A DNA stretch of 64,000 bases from JBGTLU01 sp041743935 (GCA_041743935.1 JBGTLU010000021.1:17011-81010), one strand, 5' to 3'. Counted from the first letter of the stretch, positions 6,322-16,120 are shown. Notes: generated by a model not told the origin, from the sequence alone. Translations and numbers: made by a program.

Positions 6322-8277
6322 ATGAGCGAAGAAAAAGTAGATAAATCGAATTATTCAGCAGATAATATACAAGTTTTAGAAGGGTTAGAAGCAGTAAGAA
6401 AACGCCCTGCCATGTACATTGGCGATATAGGTTTCAAGGGTTTACACCATTTAGTTTACGAAGTAGTAGATAATTCCATTGATGAAGCAATGGCAGGTTA
6501 TTGTTCTAATATAGATGTAGTTATTCATCCCGGAAACTCAGTTACTGTAAAAGACGACGGCCGCGGTATACCAACTGGTATGCACACAAAAGAAAAACGC
6601 TCGGCATTGGAAGTGGTAATGACTGTTTTACACGCCGGAGGTAAATTTGATAAGGATACCTACAAAGTTTCGGGCGGATTGCATGGAGTAGGGGTTTCTT
6701 GTGTGAATGCGCTTTCATCCCACTTAAAAGTTTTGGTTATGCGCGAGGGTAAATTATATACTCAAGAGTATGAGCGCGGTAAACCTATGTTTGATGTAAA
6801 AGTAATTGGCGAATCTTCTGCAAATGGGACGATAGTAACTTTTCAGCCCGATGATACCATTTTTATCACCACAGAATATAAATACGATACGCTAGCAGCA
6901 AGATTGCGCGAATTAGCATTTTTGAATAAAGGAGTTAGATTAAACATTACCGATGAGCGTGATGAAGTTGAACCAGGGGTTTTTCGTTCTGAATCTTTTT
7001 ATTCAGAAGGTGGACTTAGAGAATTTGTAAAATACTTAGACGGAACGCGTCAATCTTTAATTCCTGAACCTATTTATTTAGAAGGAATTAAGCAAGGCAT
7101 TCCGGTAGAATTATCTCTACAATACAACGATACTTACACGGAAAATGTGCACTCCTATGTAAATAACATAAATACCATCGAAGGAGGAACACACGTAGCT
7201 GGTTTTCGTCGCGGGCTTACCCGTACGTTAAAATCGTATGCCGAAAAATCGGGGTTATTAAAAAACGTAAAAATTGAGATTGATGGAGATGATTTTAGAG
7301 AAGGATTAACGGCTGTTATTTCTGTAAAAGTAGCCGAACCTCAATTCGAAGGGCAAACTAAAACTAAACTAGGCAATAACGAAGTTTCAGGTGCGGTAGA
7401 TGTTGCTGTTGGTGAAGCATTAGGTATTTATTTAGAAGAAAACCCGAAAGAAGCTAAAATAATTGTACAGAAAGTAATTTTGGCAGCAACCGCTCGTGCA
7501 GCAGCTCGCAAAGCACGCGAAATGGTGCAACGTAAAAACGTACTTAGCGGAACCGGATTACCGGGTAAACTTTCTGATTGCTCCGAGAGCGACCCTGCTT
7601 TATGCGAATTGTATTTGGTTGAGGGAGATTCGGCTGGGGGTACTGCAAAACAAGGCCGTGACCGTAATTTCCAAGCCATTTTACCTTTGAGAGGTAAAAT
7701 TCTGAATGTGGAAAAAGCCATGGAGCACAAAATCTACGAAAACGAAGAGATTAAAAACATGTTTACCGCTATGGGTGTAAGTATTGGAACGCCCGATGAC
7801 CACAAAGCGCTAAACATAGAAAAATTGCGCTACCATAAAATTGTTATCATGACGGATGCGGATATTGATGGCTCGCACATAACCACCCTAATTCTCACCT
7901 TCTTTTTCCGGTACATGAAAGAATTAATTGAGGGAGGTCATATCTACATTGCAACACCTCCTCTTTATTTAGTGAAAAAAGGAAAAGAACAAGAATACTG
8001 CTGGAACGATGTACAACGCGATGCAGCAGTTGCCAAATTAAAAGGTGCAGGTAAAGAAGAAAGTGTAGGCATACAACGCTATAAAGGTTTGGGTGAAATG
8101 AATGCCGAGCAACTTTGGGAAACTACCATGAACCCAGCTACGAGGACTTTGCGCCAAGTAACCATAGAAAATGCAGCCGAAACCGATCATATCTTCTCTA
8201 TGCTTATGGGCGATGAAGTTGCCCCACGAAGAGAATTTATCGAAAGAAATGCTAAGTATGCTAAGATAGATGTGTAA
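6322..8277 (+). CDS. gyrB: DNA gyrase subunit B
   Basis: GyrB is the ATPase subunit of the type II topoisomerase that introduces negative supercoils. I chose ATG 6322 (MSEEKVDKSNYSADNIQVLE), giving 651 residues, close to family size; the open frame runs back to 6244 but a promoter box lies inside that extension. Domains in order are a GHKL ATPase with LEAVRKRPAMYIGD and DDGRGIP, the transducer domain, a TOPRIM domain with EGDSAGG starting at residue 434 and DADID near 512-516, and a C-terminal gyrase B domain with QRYKGLGEMN. No large insertion or truncation is visible. It is followed by a strong bidirectional terminator. ParE is a homologue, but these motifs and the length fit GyrB. Confidence 0.96.
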   Translation: MSEEKVDKSNYSADNIQVLEGLEAVRKRPAMYIGDIGFKGLHHLVYEVVDNSIDEAMAGYCSNIDVVIHPGNSVTVKDDGRGIPTGMHTKEKRSALEVVMTVLHAGGKFDKDTYKVSGGLHGVGVSCVNALSSHLKVLVMREGKLYTQEYERGKPMFDVKVIGESSANGTIVTFQPDDTIFITTEYKYDTLAARLRELAFLNKGVRLNITDERDEVEPGVFRSESFYSEGGLREFVKYLDGTRQSLIPEPIYLEGIKQGIPVELSLQYNDTYTENVHSYVNNINTIEGGTHVAGFRRGLTRTLKSYAEKSGLLKNVKIEIDGDDFREGLTAVISVKVAEPQFEGQTKTKLGNNEVSGAVDVAVGEALGIYLEENPKEAKIIVQKVILAATARAAARKAREMVQRKNVLSGTGLPGKLSDCSESDPALCELYLVEGDSAGGTAKQGRDRNFQAILPLRGKILNVEKAMEHKIYENEEIKNMFTAMGVSIGTPDDHKALNIEKLRYHKIVIMTDADIDGSHITTLILTFFFRYMKELIEGGHIYIATPPLYLVKKGKEQEYCWNDVQRDAAVAKLKGAGKEESVGIQRYKGLGEMNAEQLWETTMNPATRTLRQVTIENAAETDHIFSMLMGDEVAPRREFIERNAKYAKIDV

Positions 8278-8287
8278 TACAATTTTC

Positions 8288-8330
8288 TCAATTAAAAAAG
8301 CCTTTATTTTATAAAGGCTTTTTTAATTGA
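8288..8330. terminator. Bidirectional rho-independent terminator after gyrB
   Basis: A perfect 19-bp inverted repeat (8288-8306 with 8312-8330) surrounds a 5-base loop. The stem contains AAAAAAGCC and GGCTTTTTT, so a T-run is provided on both strands. It separates gyrB from the convergent T9SS-cargo gene. Confidence 0.9.
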
Positions 8331-8343
8331 TGGATATTACTAA

Positions 8344-8982
8344 TTATTCTAATTTGAATTTTTTGCTACCATAATAACCATTATTCCCAATCACTCTGAA
8401 CGTATAAAACCCTTCAGGAAGTCCATTACGTTGAATTTGTATAGTTTTAGAAGTTATATTTTCAATTTTTCTTACTTCACGTCCATTTAAATCATATAAT
8501 GACAATGAGTAAACTGAATTTTCATTGTCATCTATTGAGATATCAATGAAATTACTTGTTGGAAGTGAAAAGGCATTTAAACGAATTTGTTTTCTCGAAA
8601 CACCAACAATGCTCGTTGTAGTTCCAGTTACTAAAATTCTTACTACGGCCTGGTCAATGATAATACCTATTGGGTCTAAAAAAATCTGAGAAGAATACAC
8701 TAAGGAATCCATGCCAACAAATCCGTTATTGGGAGTGTAGGTGACAATAAAAATACCATCAGTAGTGGCAGATCCATTTGCAGGTGCAGTAACAATTTGA
8801 ATGTCTCCTAACAATGCTACTTGTTCAGAATCATTGTCTAATACATTTATTTCTACAGCTGTGTTCTTTGGGGTTGTTGCTTGGTCATCATTACAATTCC
8901 AGATGATGGTTGTAGGTAGTGTCTGCGAATATGCAACAAGATAAAACATGCAGACAAAAAGAGTGCAGTAAATTTTTTTCAT
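8344..8982 (-). CDS. Secreted protein with cadherin-like Ig domain and T9SS type A sorting domain
   Basis: The 212-residue protein has a Sec signal (MKKIYCTLFVCMFYLVAYSQ) and a central Ig/cadherin-like repeat at roughly 40-120 with VLDNDSEQVAL, TPNNGFVGMDSLVY and a closing beta segment. Its last 80 residues resemble a type IX secretion C-terminal domain: SLYDLNGREVRKIE, GLPEGFYTFRVIGNNG and a final KKFKLE. T9SS would carry it across the outer membrane, where the C-terminal domain is normally removed and the cargo attached. The cargo part is very small and no enzyme motif is seen, so a structural or adhesive role is possible but unproven. It is transcribed alone. Confidence 0.83.
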   Translation of the reverse strand: MKKIYCTLFVCMFYLVAYSQTLPTTIIWNCNDDQATTPKNTAVEINVLDNDSEQVALLGDIQIVTAPANGSATTDGIFIVTYTPNNGFVGMDSLVYSSQIFLDPIGIIIDQAVVRILVTGTTTSIVGVSRKQIRLNAFSLPTSNFIDISIDDNENSVYSLSLYDLNGREVRKIENITSKTIQIQRNGLPEGFYTFRVIGNNGYYGSKKFKLE

Positions 8983-9023
8983 TTTGAGAGAGTTTGAATT
9001 TAAAATAAAAGTAGAAAAAAAAT

Positions 9024-9452
9024 TTAGATTTTTAACGTCAGTATTTTCGACTGATAATCAATCAGCGCGTGGTGTTTTACCAGTATATCGCTGCCAATTA
9101 CACCAATTACATTTTCTAATCCTAGTTGGTCATAGGCTACGTTAATGTGGGATAAATCCAACGCTGCTGCTTCGAAATTTTTAATCGATAAATCGCCCAT
9201 TTTTAGTTCATCTAACAAAGCAATATCACATGCCATGGCATTGGTACCCAATCCGGTAGAAAGTTTATCTACCGAAATTAACTCTATATCCTTTATACAT
9301 TTTAATAATAGTTCTCTATCAAAAGCAGTTTTAGAAGCACCCGTATCCAAAATGGCAATTAATGGAATAGTATTAATTTCAATTGCCATTTTTACATGAT
9401 AGCCATCTCCATCTAAACTAAATATATCTAAGGGAATTTTTATTTTACTCAT
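9024..9452 (-). CDS. Clan AA retropepsin-like aspartic protease
   Basis: The 142-residue protein is a single-domain aspartic protease of the retropepsin type, which should act as a homodimer. The active-site motif is DTGAS, with Asp at residue 36, preceded by LIAIL as in the family. A second conserved patch, LGLENVIGVIGSDILVKHHALIDY (split here as LGLENVIGVIGSDIL and HHALIDY), matches the bacterial aspartyl protease fold. There is no signal peptide or membrane segment, so a cytoplasmic site is likely. The substrate is unknown. It begins 11 bases past the mdh terminator hairpin, so it may be expressed separately or by read-through. Confidence 0.82.
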   Translation of the reverse strand: MSKIKIPLDIFSLDGDGYHVKMAIEINTIPLIAILDTGASKTAFDRELLLKCIKDIELISVDKLSTGLGTNAMACDIALLDELKMGDLSIKNFEAAALDLSHINVAYDQLGLENVIGVIGSDILVKHHALIDYQSKILTLKI

Positions 9453-9462
9453 GGTATTTGAA

Positions 9463-9494
9463 CAAAATAGGCGAACATTCGTTCGCCTATTTTG
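9463..9494 (-). terminator. Rho-independent terminator of mdh
   Basis: A perfect 14-bp inverted repeat (9463-9476 and 9481-9494) with the 4-base loop ATTC lies 20 bases beyond the mdh stop. The minus strand leaves the stem with TTTTG, so the T-run is short. It lies immediately before the ATG of the protease gene. Confidence 0.8.
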
Positions 9495-9513
9495 AAATTA
9501 ATTAAGTTTAAAA

Positions 9514-10452
9514 TTAAATCAAATTCATATCACTCAATACCTGGTTCATGTTACGAACGGCATCGGCACTTTTATTAAATGCAGCTTGCTCATCGGTAGT
9601 GAGTTTATAATCTACTATAGATTCCCAACCGTTTCTGCCAATTACCACTGGTACACCTAGGCAAATATCTTTTTGTCCGTATTCGCCATCTAAATACACG
9701 CAACAAGGCATAATTCTTTTTTGGTTACGGATGATGTTCTCAACTAAATCGGCTCCAGCAGCACCCGGTGCATACCATGCCGATGTGCCCAATAATCCGG
9801 TTAGTGTTGCACCGCCCACCATGGTATCGGCAGCTACTTTTTGTAGCGCATCGGCAGCTAAGTAATTACTTACAGTAGTTCCTTGGTAGGTTGCTAAACG
9901 GGTTAAAGGTATCATGGTGGTATCGCCGTGTCCGCCAATTACTACACCTTGTAAATCGTTGGCGGGGCAGTTTAACGCATTACTTAAATAATATTTAAAA
10001 CGAGAAGAGTCTAAAATTCCTCCCATGCCTATAATTTGATTTTTTGGTACACCACTGGACTTTAATGCCAGATAGGTCATGGTGTCCATGGGATTACTTA
10101 CCACTACAATAATTACTTTTGGTGAGTGTTTTAAAAGATTTTCGGTAACAGTTTTTACAATTCCTGCATTTATTCCAATGAGTTCTTCGCGAGTCATACC
10201 TGGTTTGCGAGGTATGCCTGAGGTAATTACTGCCACATCGGTGCCAGCGGTTTTACTATAATCGTTTGTAACGCCGGTTACTTTAGCATTAAACCCTAAC
10301 AAAGTTGCTGTTTGCATCATATCAATGGCTTTGCCTTCGGCAAAACCTTCTTTGATGTCTAACAACACAATTTCTTCGGCTAATTCTCTACGTAAAATAT
10401 TATCTGCACAAGTAGCACCTACGGCTCCGGCTCCTACAACTGTAATTTTCAT
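9514..10452 (-). CDS. mdh: Malate dehydrogenase (NAD-dependent, LDH-like type)
   Basis: This enzyme interconverts malate and oxaloacetate in the citric acid cycle. It has 312 residues, the standard length of the LDH-like bacterial type. GAGAVGATCA (7-16) is the NAD-binding loop, with Asp in VLLDIKEG (about 32) fixing the adenosine ribose. RKPGMTREEL near residue 82 carries the substrate-binding arginines and mobile loop, NPMDT (about 119) contains the third binding region, and GGHGDTTMIPL (about 173) carries the catalytic His. The gene stands alone with its own terminator. Confidence 0.95.
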   Translation of the reverse strand: MKITVVGAGAVGATCADNILRRELAEEIVLLDIKEGFAEGKAIDMMQTATLLGFNAKVTGVTNDYSKTAGTDVAVITSGIPRKPGMTREELIGINAGIVKTVTENLLKHSPKVIIVVVSNPMDTMTYLALKSSGVPKNQIIGMGGILDSSRFKYYLSNALNCPANDLQGVVIGGHGDTTMIPLTRLATYQGTTVSNYLAADALQKVAADTMVGGATLTGLLGTSAWYAPGAAGADLVENIIRNQKRIMPCCVYLDGEYGQKDICLGVPVVIGRNGWESIVDYKLTTDEQAAFNKSADAVRNMNQVLSDMNLI

Positions 10453-10503
10453 GGTTTCAAATTTTAATGTGCGAAGATACTCAGGTAAATCCTAGATATA
10501 AAA

Positions 10504-11223
10504 TTATGCAGAAACTTTATTCGATTTTCTTAGGATACTCAACCCCCAAATATCTGTCGTGATTTTAAATATGCTTAACAGTATAACAAATGGAACTGCG
10601 GCTTTCAAAAACATTGCAACCATGCCTCCAAATATCACCACAAATTGTTGGATTAGAATCCTGCTGTAGGGCTGAAACATTATGATTAAAGGATGTAATC
10701 TTTTAAAATCATTATTCCATATATATCCGTAATATTCTCTAAAACCAACATGTAAAAACATGAAAACAGCCATATAAAAAATAGGAGATCCTGGCTGACC
10801 AAAAACATGATTTAGCATGGCAAAAATCCCTGAAAATAACCCAAAATCTCCACCGAAAACACTAGTGATAAATACAGATTGGCCAATAATAAAGAAGTTG
10901 TAATGTACTAGAAAAAACAAACCTAAACCCATTTTACTGCCAAAGGATCCGTATAAATTTGTATCACGCTTAAAAGAATCCAACGTATTTTCATCTTTCA
11001 TTAAATTACCAAATAATGATTTTACCTGATGTTTTAATTCTTCGTTGGTAGGATTTGCATCACTCAAAAGCAATTTAATAAAAGTGAAAAAGCCAATGTA
11101 TATGGTTTCAATAAAATACAGAACCACTACCGTATAGGCATCCCAGTCTAAAAAAAATACACCAAATAGCGGAATTAAGTGCAGGATTACGATGCCCGGA
11201 ATTTCTTTTTTGTGTACAAGCAT
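10504..11223 (-). CDS. DUF6498-type multi-pass membrane protein
   Basis: This 239-residue protein has about five or six hydrophobic segments, for example residues 11-33, 34-52, 96-118, 141-160 and 190-220, so it is an inner-membrane protein. The start (EIPGIVILHLIPLFGVFFLDWDAYTVVVLYFIET, given here in part as LIPLFGVFFLDWDAYTVVV) resembles the DUF6498 family. No catalytic motif is visible and the function is unknown. It is divergent from dnaE, with 109 bases between. The family assignment is from recognition and should be checked by a profile search. Confidence 0.7.
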   Translation of the reverse strand: MLVHKKEIPGIVILHLIPLFGVFFLDWDAYTVVVLYFIETIYIGFFTFIKLLLSDANPTNEELKHQVKSLFGNLMKDENTLDSFKRDTNLYGSFGSKMGLGLFFLVHYNFFIIGQSVFITSVFGGDFGLFSGIFAMLNHVFGQPGSPIFYMAVFMFLHVGFREYYGYIWNNDFKRLHPLIIMFQPYSRILIQQFVVIFGGMVAMFLKAAVPFVILLSIFKITTDIWGLSILRKSNKVSA

Positions 11224-11332
11224 AAATTAATTTTTTAGGTGTTGATAAGTAGGGTATGCAAGCTTACATCCAATTCAATAAATTTGAAATCTTATACATT
11301 TTTTTTTCCATAATTGAACAAAGCTTTAATCA

Positions 11333-14300
11333 ATGCCCCAGTTTAGTCATCTTCACGTACATACCCAATTCTCTTTATTAGATGGCGCGGCCGATATTAA
11401 GAAATTATTCGGAAAAGCCAAAGAGGATAACATGCCCGCCATGGCAATTACAGACCATGGAAATATGTTTGGGGCATTTAAATTTGTTGCAGAGGCAAAA
11501 AAACATGGCATAAAACCAATTGTAGGATGTGAGTTTTACATGGTAGAAGACCGACATAAAAAACAATTCACCAAAGAAAATAGAGACATCCGATACCATC
11601 AATTACTATTAGCAAAAAATGAAGAGGGTTATAGAAACCTCTCAAAACTTTGCTCTTTGGGTTTTATGGAAGGCTTATACAGTAAATGGCCTAGGATTGA
11701 TAAAGAACTTTTGCTCCAATACCATAAAGGACTAATTGCAACTACCTGCTGTTTAGGTGCAGAAGTGCCTCAAGCCATTTTAAACCTTGGCGAAAAGAAA
11801 GCAGAGGAAGTTTTTAAATGGTGGTTAGATGTTTTTGAAGAGGATTATTACATCGAACTGCAACGACATGACATTCCAGAACAAGATAAGGTAAATGCCA
11901 TTTTGTTAAAATTTGCAAAAAAGTACCAAGTAAAGGTTATTTGTTCCAACGATTCGCATTATGTTGACCAAGAAGATGCAAATGCACACGATATTTTATT
12001 ATGCGTTAATACCGGCGATGTAAAAAGTACCCCAATTGCTACCGACGAAGAGGGTGGTAAAGGGTATCGATTTGGTTTTCCCAACGATCAATTCTATTTC
12101 AAAACACAGGCTCAAATGGAAGAGTTATTCCATGATTTGCCCGAAGCTTTAGACAATACCAATGAAATTGTAGATAAGGTAGAAATATTGGATTTAAATC
12201 GGGATATTTTATTGCCCAATTTTCCAGTTCCGGCAAATTTTGCCAATCAGGATGATTATTTAAAGCATTTAGCCTTTGAAGGTGCAAAACACCGCTACAA
12301 AGAAATATCTGCCGAAGTGGAAGAACGCTTAAATTTCGAATTGTTTACCATCCGAACCATGGGTTTTGCAGGCTATTTTCTAATTGTATCAGATTTCATT
12401 AAAGCCGGAAGAAATTTGGGAGTTTTAGTTGGTCCAGGTAGGGGTTCTGCTGCAGGTTCTGCTGTGGCATATTGCATTGGCATTACAAACATAGATCCAA
12501 TCAAATATAATCTACTTTTCGAGCGATTTTTAAATCCGGATCGAAAATCCATGCCCGATATTGATACAGATTTTGACGATGAAGGCCGACAAAAAGTAAT
12601 TGATTATGTGGTGGATAAATATGGCAGAAACCAAGTTGCTCAAATCATCACCTATGGCTCTATGGCTGCAAAAATGAGTATAAAAGATGTAGCCAGAGCA
12701 TTGGAATTACCTTTACAAGAATCTAATTACTTGGCCAAACTTGTACCAGATGCACCCGGTACAAATCTTGGATACGTACTAAGAACTCCAATTAAAGGAA
12801 AGGATTCCTTAACAGAAAAATACCGAAAAGAAGATTTGGATAACATCCAAAAATTACAAGAAATTTATTCTGGGAACGGTTTACAAAGTAGGGTTTTACA
12901 AGAAGCCGAAAAACTAGAAGGCTCTGTACGAAATGTAGGTATACATGCTGCCGGTGTTATCATAGCACCACAAGATTTAACCGATTTATTGCCCATAACC
13001 ACTGCCAAAGACTCGCCCTTATTGGTTACTCAATTTGATGGAAGTGTGGTAGAATCGGCGGGGGTAATTAAAATGGATTTTTTGGGATTAAAAACCCTAA
13101 GTATTATCAAAGACGCCATTCTTCAAATCCATAAAAATCATGGAGTTTTAATAGATATTGATAATATTCCATTGGATGATTCCAAAACTTTTGAATTATT
13201 GCAAAAAGGAAATACGGTTGGTATTTTTCAGTTTGAGGCTGCTCATTTGCAACCCATACTTAAGGAAATGAAACCCACTACTTTCGAAGATTTAATTGCT
13301 TTAAATGCACTTAACAGGCCCGGCCCATCAGCGTATATTCCAAATTACATTGCAAGAAAACATGGCAGGGAAAAAGTACATTTTGATTTGCCAGTGATGG
13401 AAGAAATCCTGAGCGAAACTTTTGGTATAACCGTTTACCAAGAACAGGTAATGCTACTATCACAAAAACTCGCAAACTTTACTAAAGGTGATGCAGATGT
13501 ACTGCGTAAAGCAATGGGTAAAAAACACATGCCAACCTTAGATAAAATGAAACCGCAATTTTTGGAAGGGTGTGCAGCAAACGGCCACGATACTAAAATT
13601 TGCGAAAAAATTTGGTTGGATTGGGAAGCCTTTGCTTTCTATGCCTTTAATAAATCACATTCTACCTGTTATGCCTTGGTTGCCTACCAAACAGCCTATT
13701 TAAAAGCGCATTATCCGGCCGAGTTTATGTCGGCAATTCTGAATAACCAAAATAACATAGAGAAAATTACTTTCTTTATGGATGAGTGCAGGCATGCGGG
13801 CATTCCTGTTTTAGGCCCTGATGTAAATGAAAGTTCGGTGAAATTTACCGTTAATAAAAAAGGCGAAATACGTTTTGGGTTGGCAGGTATAAAAGGGATC
13901 GGTGAAAAAGCAGTGGAGTCTATCATAGTAGAACGGGATACAAACGGACATTATACCGACATTTTTGATTTTGCCAGACGAAGCAACCCGCGAAGTGTAA
14001 ATAAAAAAGCCTACGAGAATTTAGTGTATAGTGGAGCTTTTGATTGTTTTACCAATTTCCACCGGGCGCAATATTTTGGGGTATCTATGCAAGATAAATT
14101 TAATGGCATAGAACGGTTATTGAAATATGGTGCTGATTATCAAAATAATGTTAACAGTAATCAACATTCATTATTTGGCGCAACTACCGGAGCCGACATA
14201 TCTGAACCTGCATTACCCGATGCCGATACTTGGCCATTGATTGAAGCCCTAAAATTCGAGAAAGAAGTGGTTGGTATGTATATATCCGGACATCCTTTAG

Positions 14301-14869
14301 ATGAATACAGATTAGAAATAAAAAACTTCACCAACACCACTTTTGCTAAATTAGATGAACATAGAGGAGACTTTAAATTAGCAGGTATTGTTACCGAATC
14401 AGCACAATTTCTAGCCAAAAACGGAAACCCGTATGGAAGATTTATGGTAGAGGATTACACAGGTAATTTTCAGTTTTCTTTATTTAAGGATGCTTACTTA
14501 AAATACAAACACCTAACAGAAGTTGGAACTTGTATCTACTTAAAGGGAAAGATATCTGAAAGAAGAGACAGACCCGGGGAGTACGAACCCAGAATAGAAG
14601 AAATTCAACTTTTATCTAACATTAAAGACCAATTGGCAAAACAGCTAACTATTTCGGTAGATTTGAAAAACTTAGATTTAGAGTTGATAGATTATTTGGA
14701 TGGAATTATAAATTCTAATCCCGGAAAATGTACTTTAAAGATAATTGTAATAGATAACTCTGAAGGTATTAAGGTAGATTTAGCCTCTAAATCATTAAAA
14801 ATTTCGGTAAGTAATGAGCTAATTACCGAGCTAGATAAAATAGAAACGCTAGCTTATAAGCTTAACTAA
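11333..14869 (+). CDS. dnaE: DNA polymerase III alpha subunit
   Basis: DnaE is the replicative polymerase. The 1178-residue protein starts with the PHP domain (HLHVHTQFSLLDG, His8 and His10; later SNDSHYV), followed by the PolC-type palm with GRGSAAGSAVAY and the catalytic acidic motif PDIDTDF (Asp409, Asp411). The helix-hairpin-helix and OB-fold regions follow, with the OB fold in the FKLAGIVTESAQFLAKNGNPYGRF neighbourhood (about 1010-1035). It is the DnaE1 type in length, not the shorter DnaE2. It is followed by trxA after 60 bases. No frameshift or intein is visible. Confidence 0.96.
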   Translation: MPQFSHLHVHTQFSLLDGAADIKKLFGKAKEDNMPAMAITDHGNMFGAFKFVAEAKKHGIKPIVGCEFYMVEDRHKKQFTKENRDIRYHQLLLAKNEEGYRNLSKLCSLGFMEGLYSKWPRIDKELLLQYHKGLIATTCCLGAEVPQAILNLGEKKAEEVFKWWLDVFEEDYYIELQRHDIPEQDKVNAILLKFAKKYQVKVICSNDSHYVDQEDANAHDILLCVNTGDVKSTPIATDEEGGKGYRFGFPNDQFYFKTQAQMEELFHDLPEALDNTNEIVDKVEILDLNRDILLPNFPVPANFANQDDYLKHLAFEGAKHRYKEISAEVEERLNFELFTIRTMGFAGYFLIVSDFIKAGRNLGVLVGPGRGSAAGSAVAYCIGITNIDPIKYNLLFERFLNPDRKSMPDIDTDFDDEGRQKVIDYVVDKYGRNQVAQIITYGSMAAKMSIKDVARALELPLQESNYLAKLVPDAPGTNLGYVLRTPIKGKDSLTEKYRKEDLDNIQKLQEIYSGNGLQSRVLQEAEKLEGSVRNVGIHAAGVIIAPQDLTDLLPITTAKDSPLLVTQFDGSVVESAGVIKMDFLGLKTLSIIKDAILQIHKNHGVLIDIDNIPLDDSKTFELLQKGNTVGIFQFEAAHLQPILKEMKPTTFEDLIALNALNRPGPSAYIPNYIARKHGREKVHFDLPVMEEILSETFGITVYQEQVMLLSQKLANFTKGDADVLRKAMGKKHMPTLDKMKPQFLEGCAANGHDTKICEKIWLDWEAFAFYAFNKSHSTCYALVAYQTAYLKAHYPAEFMSAILNNQNNIEKITFFMDECRHAGIPVLGPDVNESSVKFTVNKKGEIRFGLAGIKGIGEKAVESIIVERDTNGHYTDIFDFARRSNPRSVNKKAYENLVYSGAFDCFTNFHRAQYFGVSMQDKFNGIERLLKYGADYQNNVNSNQHSLFGATTGADISEPALPDADTWPLIEALKFEKEVVGMYISGHPLDEYRLEIKNFTNTTFAKLDEHRGDFKLAGIVTESAQFLAKNGNPYGRFMVEDYTGNFQFSLFKDAYLKYKHLTEVGTCIYLKGKISERRDRPGEYEPRIEEIQLLSNIKDQLAKQLTISVDLKNLDLELIDYLDGIINSNPGKCTLKIIVIDNSEGIKVDLASKSLKISVSNELITELDKIETLAYKLN

Positions 14870-14929
14870 ACTTAATGGAATAACTATTGTTAAAATAATA
14901 ACTCAATTTATAACTTAAATAACAAAAAT

Positions 14930-15250
14930 ATGGCTTTAGAATTAACAGATGCAAATTTCGACGAGTTAGTGTTGAAATCAGATAAACCAGTATTGGTAGA
15001 TTTTTGGGCAGAATGGTGTGGCCCATGTCGCATGGTAGGTCCAATTGTGGAAGAATTGGCAAAAGATTATGACGGAAAGGCAGTTGTAGGAAAAGTAGAT
15101 GTAGATAGTAACCCCGGAATTTCGATGAAATTTGGAATTCGTAACATTCCTGCTCTTTTATTTTTCAAAAATGGTGAAGTTGTAGATAAGCAAATTGGCG
15201 CTGTACCAAAATCTATTTTAGCAAACAAACTGGATGCTCAATTAGCATAA
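14930..15250 (+). CDS. trxA: Thioredoxin
   Basis: Thioredoxin reduces protein disulfides in the cytoplasm. The 106 residues form a single thioredoxin fold with the active site WCGPC at residues 29-33 and the cis-proline loop IRNIPALLFF near residue 72. There is no signal peptide, so it is the cytoplasmic type. It lies 60 bases after dnaE, which could mean co-transcription, and is followed by a rho-independent terminator. Confidence 0.95.
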   Translation: MALELTDANFDELVLKSDKPVLVDFWAEWCGPCRMVGPIVEELAKDYDGKAVVGKVDVDSNPGISMKFGIRNIPALLFFKNGEVVDKQIGAVPKSILANKLDAQLA

Positions 15251-15269
15251 TCCTTTTCATAAATTTATT

Positions 15270-15306
15270 AAGCCACTCCTTTAATTAGAAGAGAGTGGCT
15301 TTTTTA
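15270..15306 (+). terminator. Rho-independent terminator after trxA
   Basis: AAGCCACTC (15270-15278) pairs with GAGTGGCTT (15293-15301) around a 14-base loop, followed by a T-run to 15305. It is 20 bases beyond the trxA stop. Confidence 0.85.
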
Positions 15307-15355
15307 TATAATATTTTTTGTTTTGATTGGATGAAAATGAATAAATACTTACATC

Positions 15356-15397
15356 ATCTAAAATCGCATATCTAAAATCTAACATCTAAAATTCTAC
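15356..15397 (+). repeat. Three tandem copies of ATCTAAAAT with a 14-base period
   Basis: ATCTAAAAT begins at 15356, 15370 and 15384. The intervening 5 bases vary (CGCAT, CTAAC, TCTAC). It lies between the trxA terminator and the end of the ZIP-transporter gene. It looks like a low-complexity intergenic repeat; three copies are too few to call a structured array. Confidence 0.6.
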
Positions 15398-15400
15398 AAC

Positions 15401-16120
15401 TTATCCATGTCCAACAAAAAATCCGGCGATGGCAATTCCAACACCTATTAGGATTGCAATCGTTTTCTTTCGATTGAATTGATGATCAACACTGCTTTCA
15501 AAAAGTATGGTTGTAGAAATATGTAAGAAAATTCCAATGACAATAGCAATGATATAGTCGAAATAGCTTGCAAAATTTCCGATAGCGTTTTCACTTAATA
15601 GTTGGCTAATCCAATATCCCAATGGCGACATAATGGCAAAAATAGATAGAAGAATGAATACATTTTTTGTTATTGTACCGCGTTGTAACAAAATGCTGGT
15701 TAATGCAAAAGCTGCGGGTATGTGGTGTAGGGCAATTCCCCACATTAAATGATGATGATTTGCATCATTGGCTAAAGGCATTGCTTCTAAAAAGGCATGT
15801 AAGCACAAGCTAATCATTATTGCAACCGGAAAATTTTTTTCATGCCCATGGTGATGAATGTGGCCATGTTCAATACCTCCAGAAAATTGTTCGAGTACGA
15901 TCTGAAACGCAAATCCGGCTAAAACAAACAAACCAATGTATTCATTTCCGGAACTATAAACACTAGGTATTAGATGTAATGCTGTAATGCCAAACAAATA
16001 GGCCCCACTAAATGATAATAATAGTTTTAGGTTTTTGGTATTATCTTTTTTTAAAATGAAAACTGCTATACCACCCAAAAATGCACTGGTAAATAAAATC
16101 AGAATGCTAAATAGATCCAT
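15401..16120 (-). CDS. ZIP-family metal (zinc) transporter
   Basis: ZIP proteins move Zn2+ or related divalent metals into the cytoplasm. The 239 residues have about eight hydrophobic segments. The ZIP features are visible: the variable loop has a histidine-rich tract (GHIHHHGHEKN, about 85-95), the following helix has SLCLHAFLEAMPL, and the next has GIALHHIPAAFAL, which carry the conserved His and Glu of helices IV and V. The start overlaps the PAP2 gene by 14 bases. It is the last gene of a three-gene minus-strand operon. The actual metal is inferred from the family. Confidence 0.87.
   Translation of the reverse strand: MDLFSILILFTSAFLGGIAVFILKKDNTKNLKLLLSFSGAYLFGITALHLIPSVYSSGNEYIGLFVLAGFAFQIVLEQFSGGIEHGHIHHHGHEKNFPVAIMISLCLHAFLEAMPLANDANHHHLMWGIALHHIPAAFALTSILLQRGTITKNVFILLSIFAIMSPLGYWISQLLSENAIGNFASYFDYIIAIVIGIFLHISTTILFESSVDHQFNRKKTIAILIGVGIAIAGFFVGHG

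Noticed and set aside
7428..7730. 100-codon open frame antisense to gyrB
   Set aside because: It lies fully inside conserved gyrB sequence, with no promoter or family match.
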